Source: UBA11606 sp964513285 (lineage in GTDB: Bacteria > Actinomycetota > Acidimicrobiia > Acidimicrobiales > Aldehydirespiratoraceae). Taken from it: 15,736 nt of DNA. The notes below the pieces were generated by a model. That model was not told the DNA's origin. It did not search any database and saw only the letters and a program-made list of their open reading frames with translations. Every line of letters starts with the position of its first letter. The stretch's first letter is position 1. Shown one piece after another: positions 13,591 through 15,736 of this stretch. Made by a program: the position numbers and the translations under genes. The stretch is taken from assembly GCA_964513285.1 (NCBI GenBank), contig CAZEML010000092.1:1-15736 (forward strand), in the 5' to 3' direction.

Positions 13591-15081
13591 GTGCGCCAAC
13601 AGCTCACCTACGTCCTCGGCATCGTCGTCATCTCGATCGCCGGCATCGTCTACACGTTGGCCGCCGGCAACGAGCCCCTGCTCGGGCTCGACCTGCAGGG
13701 CGGTGCGTCGGTCGTGCTCGAACCCGAGCCGCTTCCCGACGGGCAGGAGATCACCGAGGAGTCGCTCGACCAGGCGGTCGACATCATCCGCAACCGGGTC
13801 GACGGTCTCGGCGTTCGTGAGCCCGAGGTCACCCGGCAGGGCGAGACCATCCTGGTCCAGATCCCCGGCGTCGAAGACCAGCAGCGGGCCATCGACCTGG
13901 TCGGTCAGACCGCGGAGCTGCGGTTCCGGCCCGTCCTCGAGTTCGGCACCGACCTGCCCGTGACTCCCGACGCGGGTGTCGACGAGGAATCGGTGCTGCA
14001 GTTGCGCGACGACCCGACCCCGGCCGGCCGCATCCGGATGGGTCCGGTGCCAGAACTCATCGAGCCCGAAGGGTCCTCGGGGTCGCACCTGACCGGCATC
14101 GCCGTCGAGTCCGCCGCCGCCCGTTTCAACGTGCAGGCCGGTTGGGCGGTCAACCCGGTCTTCCGTTCCGGCTCGCCCGGCATCGACGACTTCAACGCGC
14201 TCGCCCTCGAGTGCTTCCTGCGCTCGGAGGTCTGCCCGGCCGGTCTGGTCGCGATCGAGATCGACGGCTTCGTCGAAAGCGCCCCGGCGGTCCGCGAGGT
14301 CGCTGAATTCAACCGCGACCAGATCACCATCTCGGGTGCGTTCACCGAGGATGAAGCCAAGGACCTCGCCCTCGCCCTCAACTTCGGCGCCCTACCGCTG
14401 GAGCTCACGCCCCAGGAGAGCCGCATCGTCTCCTCGACCCTCGGCGAGGACGCCCTCGACGCCGGCCTGTTCGCCGGTCTCGTCGGCGTGATCCTGGTCT
14501 CGATCTACCTGATCGCCTACTACCGCTGGCTCGGTGTCGTCGCCATCCTCAGCCTCGTCATCTCCGGTGCCCTGTTGTGGACCGTCGTCGCGTGGCTCGG
14601 TGAGTCGCAAGGCCTCGCCCTCACCCTCGCCGGCGTGACCGGTTTGATCGTCTCGATCGGTGTGTCGGTCGACTCCAACGTGGTCTACTTCGAGCACCTC
14701 AAAGAAGACGTTCGCGGTGGCCGCTCGGTTCGTTCCGCGGTCGAGCGAGCCTTCCCGATCGCCTACTCCACGATCGTGAAGGCCGACGTCGCCAGCCTGA
14801 TCGCCGCCGTCGTCCTGTACTGGCTCACCGTCGGGCAGGTGCGTGGCTTCGCGCTCTTCCTCGGTCTCGCCACGGTCCTCGACCTCATCGCGACCTACTT
14901 CTTCATGGGCCCGGCGATCCGGCTCATGGCCGCCCGCGGCTTCGGCGACAACCCCAAGAGCATGGGGATCCCCGAGCCGAGCAGCGCATCGCCTGCCCGC
15001 GACGCCGCGACACCCGATGACGAGGGTGACGAGGGCGCAGAGCCTGAACCCGAACCGGCCGACGCGGGAGGTTCGTCATGA
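13591..15081 (+). CDS. secD: Protein translocase subunit SecD
   Basis: SecD works with SecF as a proton-driven RND-type partner of SecYEG that helps pull proteins across the membrane. The 496-residue protein has TM1 (about 5-25), GLDLQGG (32-38), a large outside domain (to about 285, with RNRVDGLGVREPEV and ISGAFTEDEAKDLALALNFGALPLEL), then five membrane segments (about 290-443) with the proton-path motif SIGVSVDSNVVYFEHLKED (355-373), and an acidic tail with a Glu-Pro repeat. Cys208 and Cys215 in the outside domain could form a disulfide. The GTG start is 9 nt after GGAG (13578-13581) and gives the correct TM1; the frame is open upstream inside yajC. The stop overlaps secF (ATGA). Confidence 0.95.
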   Translation: MRQQLTYVLGIVVISIAGIVYTLAAGNEPLLGLDLQGGASVVLEPEPLPDGQEITEESLDQAVDIIRNRVDGLGVREPEVTRQGETILVQIPGVEDQQRAIDLVGQTAELRFRPVLEFGTDLPVTPDAGVDEESVLQLRDDPTPAGRIRMGPVPELIEPEGSSGSHLTGIAVESAAARFNVQAGWAVNPVFRSGSPGIDDFNALALECFLRSEVCPAGLVAIEIDGFVESAPAVREVAEFNRDQITISGAFTEDEAKDLALALNFGALPLELTPQESRIVSSTLGEDALDAGLFAGLVGVILVSIYLIAYYRWLGVVAILSLVISGALLWTVVAWLGESQGLALTLAGVTGLIVSIGVSVDSNVVYFEHLKEDVRGGRSVRSAVERAFPIAYSTIVKADVASLIAAVVLYWLTVGQVRGFALFLGLATVLDLIATYFFMGPAIRLMAARGFGDNPKSMGIPEPSSASPARDAATPDDEGDEGAEPEPEPADAGGSS

Positions 15082-15736
15082 TCGCCTTCATCCGCATGCT
15101 CTACCGGGGCGAGCACCACTTCGACTTCCCCAAGATGTGGCGCAAGGCGCTCGTCGTGTCCGCCGCGCTCGTGGTCATCAGCCTCGGCGCCCTCCTCTTC
15201 CGGGGACTCAACCTCGGCATCGAGTTCGAGGGCGGAACCAGCTGGGAGGTCACCGCCGCCGACCTCACCGTCGCCGACGTGCGCGACGAGCTGAGCGGCA
15301 CCGGCGCGGAGAGCGGCAAGATCCAGACCCTCGGCACCGACGCCATCCGGGTTCGGGCCGACCTCGACACCGCCGAAGAGGTCGAGGCCGTCACCGCTCG
15401 CCTGGCCGACCTCGCCGGCGTCGCGGTCACCGATGTCAGCGTCACGACCGTCGGTCCGTCGTGGGGCGATCAGATCACCAGCAAGGCCCGCAACGCCCTG
15501 ATCTGGTTCTTCATCATCGTCGCCGGCTACATCGCGGTGCGGCTCGAGTGGAAGATGGCCGTCGGCGCGCTCGTCGCTGTCGCCCACGACATCCTCATCT
15601 CGGTCGGCGTCTACGCCTTGTTCCAGTTCGAGGTCACGCCCGCCACCGTGATCGCCTTCCTCACGATCATGGGCTACTCGCTGTACGACACGATCGTCGT
15701 CTACGACAAGGTGCGCGACGTCGGTGGGCGGCTCAC
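15078..15736 (+). CDS. secF: Protein translocase subunit SecF (3' end outside window)
   Basis: SecF is the second half of the SecDF pair. About 219 residues are visible. Seen: a short cytoplasmic start with FDFPKMWRKAL, TM1 (about 24-42), the family motif LGIEFEGG (46-53; usually GxDFxGG), an outside domain of about 80 residues, and TM2-TM4 with the start of the proton-path motif MGYSLYDTIVVYDKVRD (usually GYSxNDT; here Tyr stands in the Asn position). The ATG overlaps the secD stop, with a GGGAGG ribosome-binding site at 15066-15071. The gene runs off the right edge. Confidence 0.95.
   Translation, partial: MIAFIRMLYRGEHHFDFPKMWRKALVVSAALVVISLGALLFRGLNLGIEFEGGTSWEVTAADLTVADVRDELSGTGAESGKIQTLGTDAIRVRADLDTAEEVEAVTARLADLAGVAVTDVSVTTVGPSWGDQITSKARNALIWFFIIVAGYIAVRLEWKMAVGALVAVAHDILISVGVYALFQFEVTPATVIAFLTIMGYSLYDTIVVYDKVRDVGGRL

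Overview
This is a GC-rich window (third codon positions are mostly G or C, with frequent GTG starts) from what looks like a high-GC Gram-positive (Actinomycetota) chromosome. Acidimicrobiia or a relative is my guess, from gene order and from short TANNNT boxes placed just upstream of start codons. The lineage is inference; no rRNA or other marker is present. I see no tRNA, rRNA, CRISPR array, insertion sequence or prophage.

Layout. (1) 1-1872, plus strand: 3' end of pdxS, then pdxT and yebC, with both junctions overlapping by 4 nt (vitamin B6 synthesis plus a YebC-family protein). (2) 1897-5187, minus strand: an SDR oxidoreductase, a two-gene ABC exporter (ATPase and ABC-2 permease) and a membrane-anchored YdcF/SanA-like DUF218 protein. 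This block sits between yebC and ruvC, which are often neighbours. (3) 5239-8468, plus: ruvC-ruvA-ruvB (Holliday-junction resolvasome) and queA (queuosine synthesis). (4) 8469-12042: an accessory block of five genes, namely a SAM methyltransferase, a redoxin whose first active-site cysteine codon is an in-frame TGA, an MtfA-like zinc peptidase (minus strand), a small SpoIIAA/STAS-like protein and a SnoaL/NTF2-like protein. It separates queA from tgt. (5) 12111-15736, plus: tgt, yajC, secD and the 5' part of secF, linking tRNA queuosine exchange to the accessory Sec translocase.

The most notable item is the gene at 9183-10328. It is one continuous 382-codon frame interrupted only by TGA at 9450-9452, exactly where redoxins of this type have the first Cys of a W-C-P-x-C motif. 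A perfect 6-bp hairpin with a GGTCG loop starts 14 nt after the TGA, with its loop 20 nt after it, which fits a bacterial SECIS element. I read it as a selenoprotein: a UxxC redoxin domain fused to a DsbD-alpha-like domain with its own Cys pair. The required sel genes are not in the window.

Other points. Tgt lacks all three zinc-binding cysteines of its family while keeping the catalytic Asp residues. At least five genes have a TANNNT box 6-8 nt before the start codon, the expected layout of leaderless transcripts, and two of these boxes are built on the stop codon of the preceding gene. There is a long near-perfect hairpin at 2648-2702.
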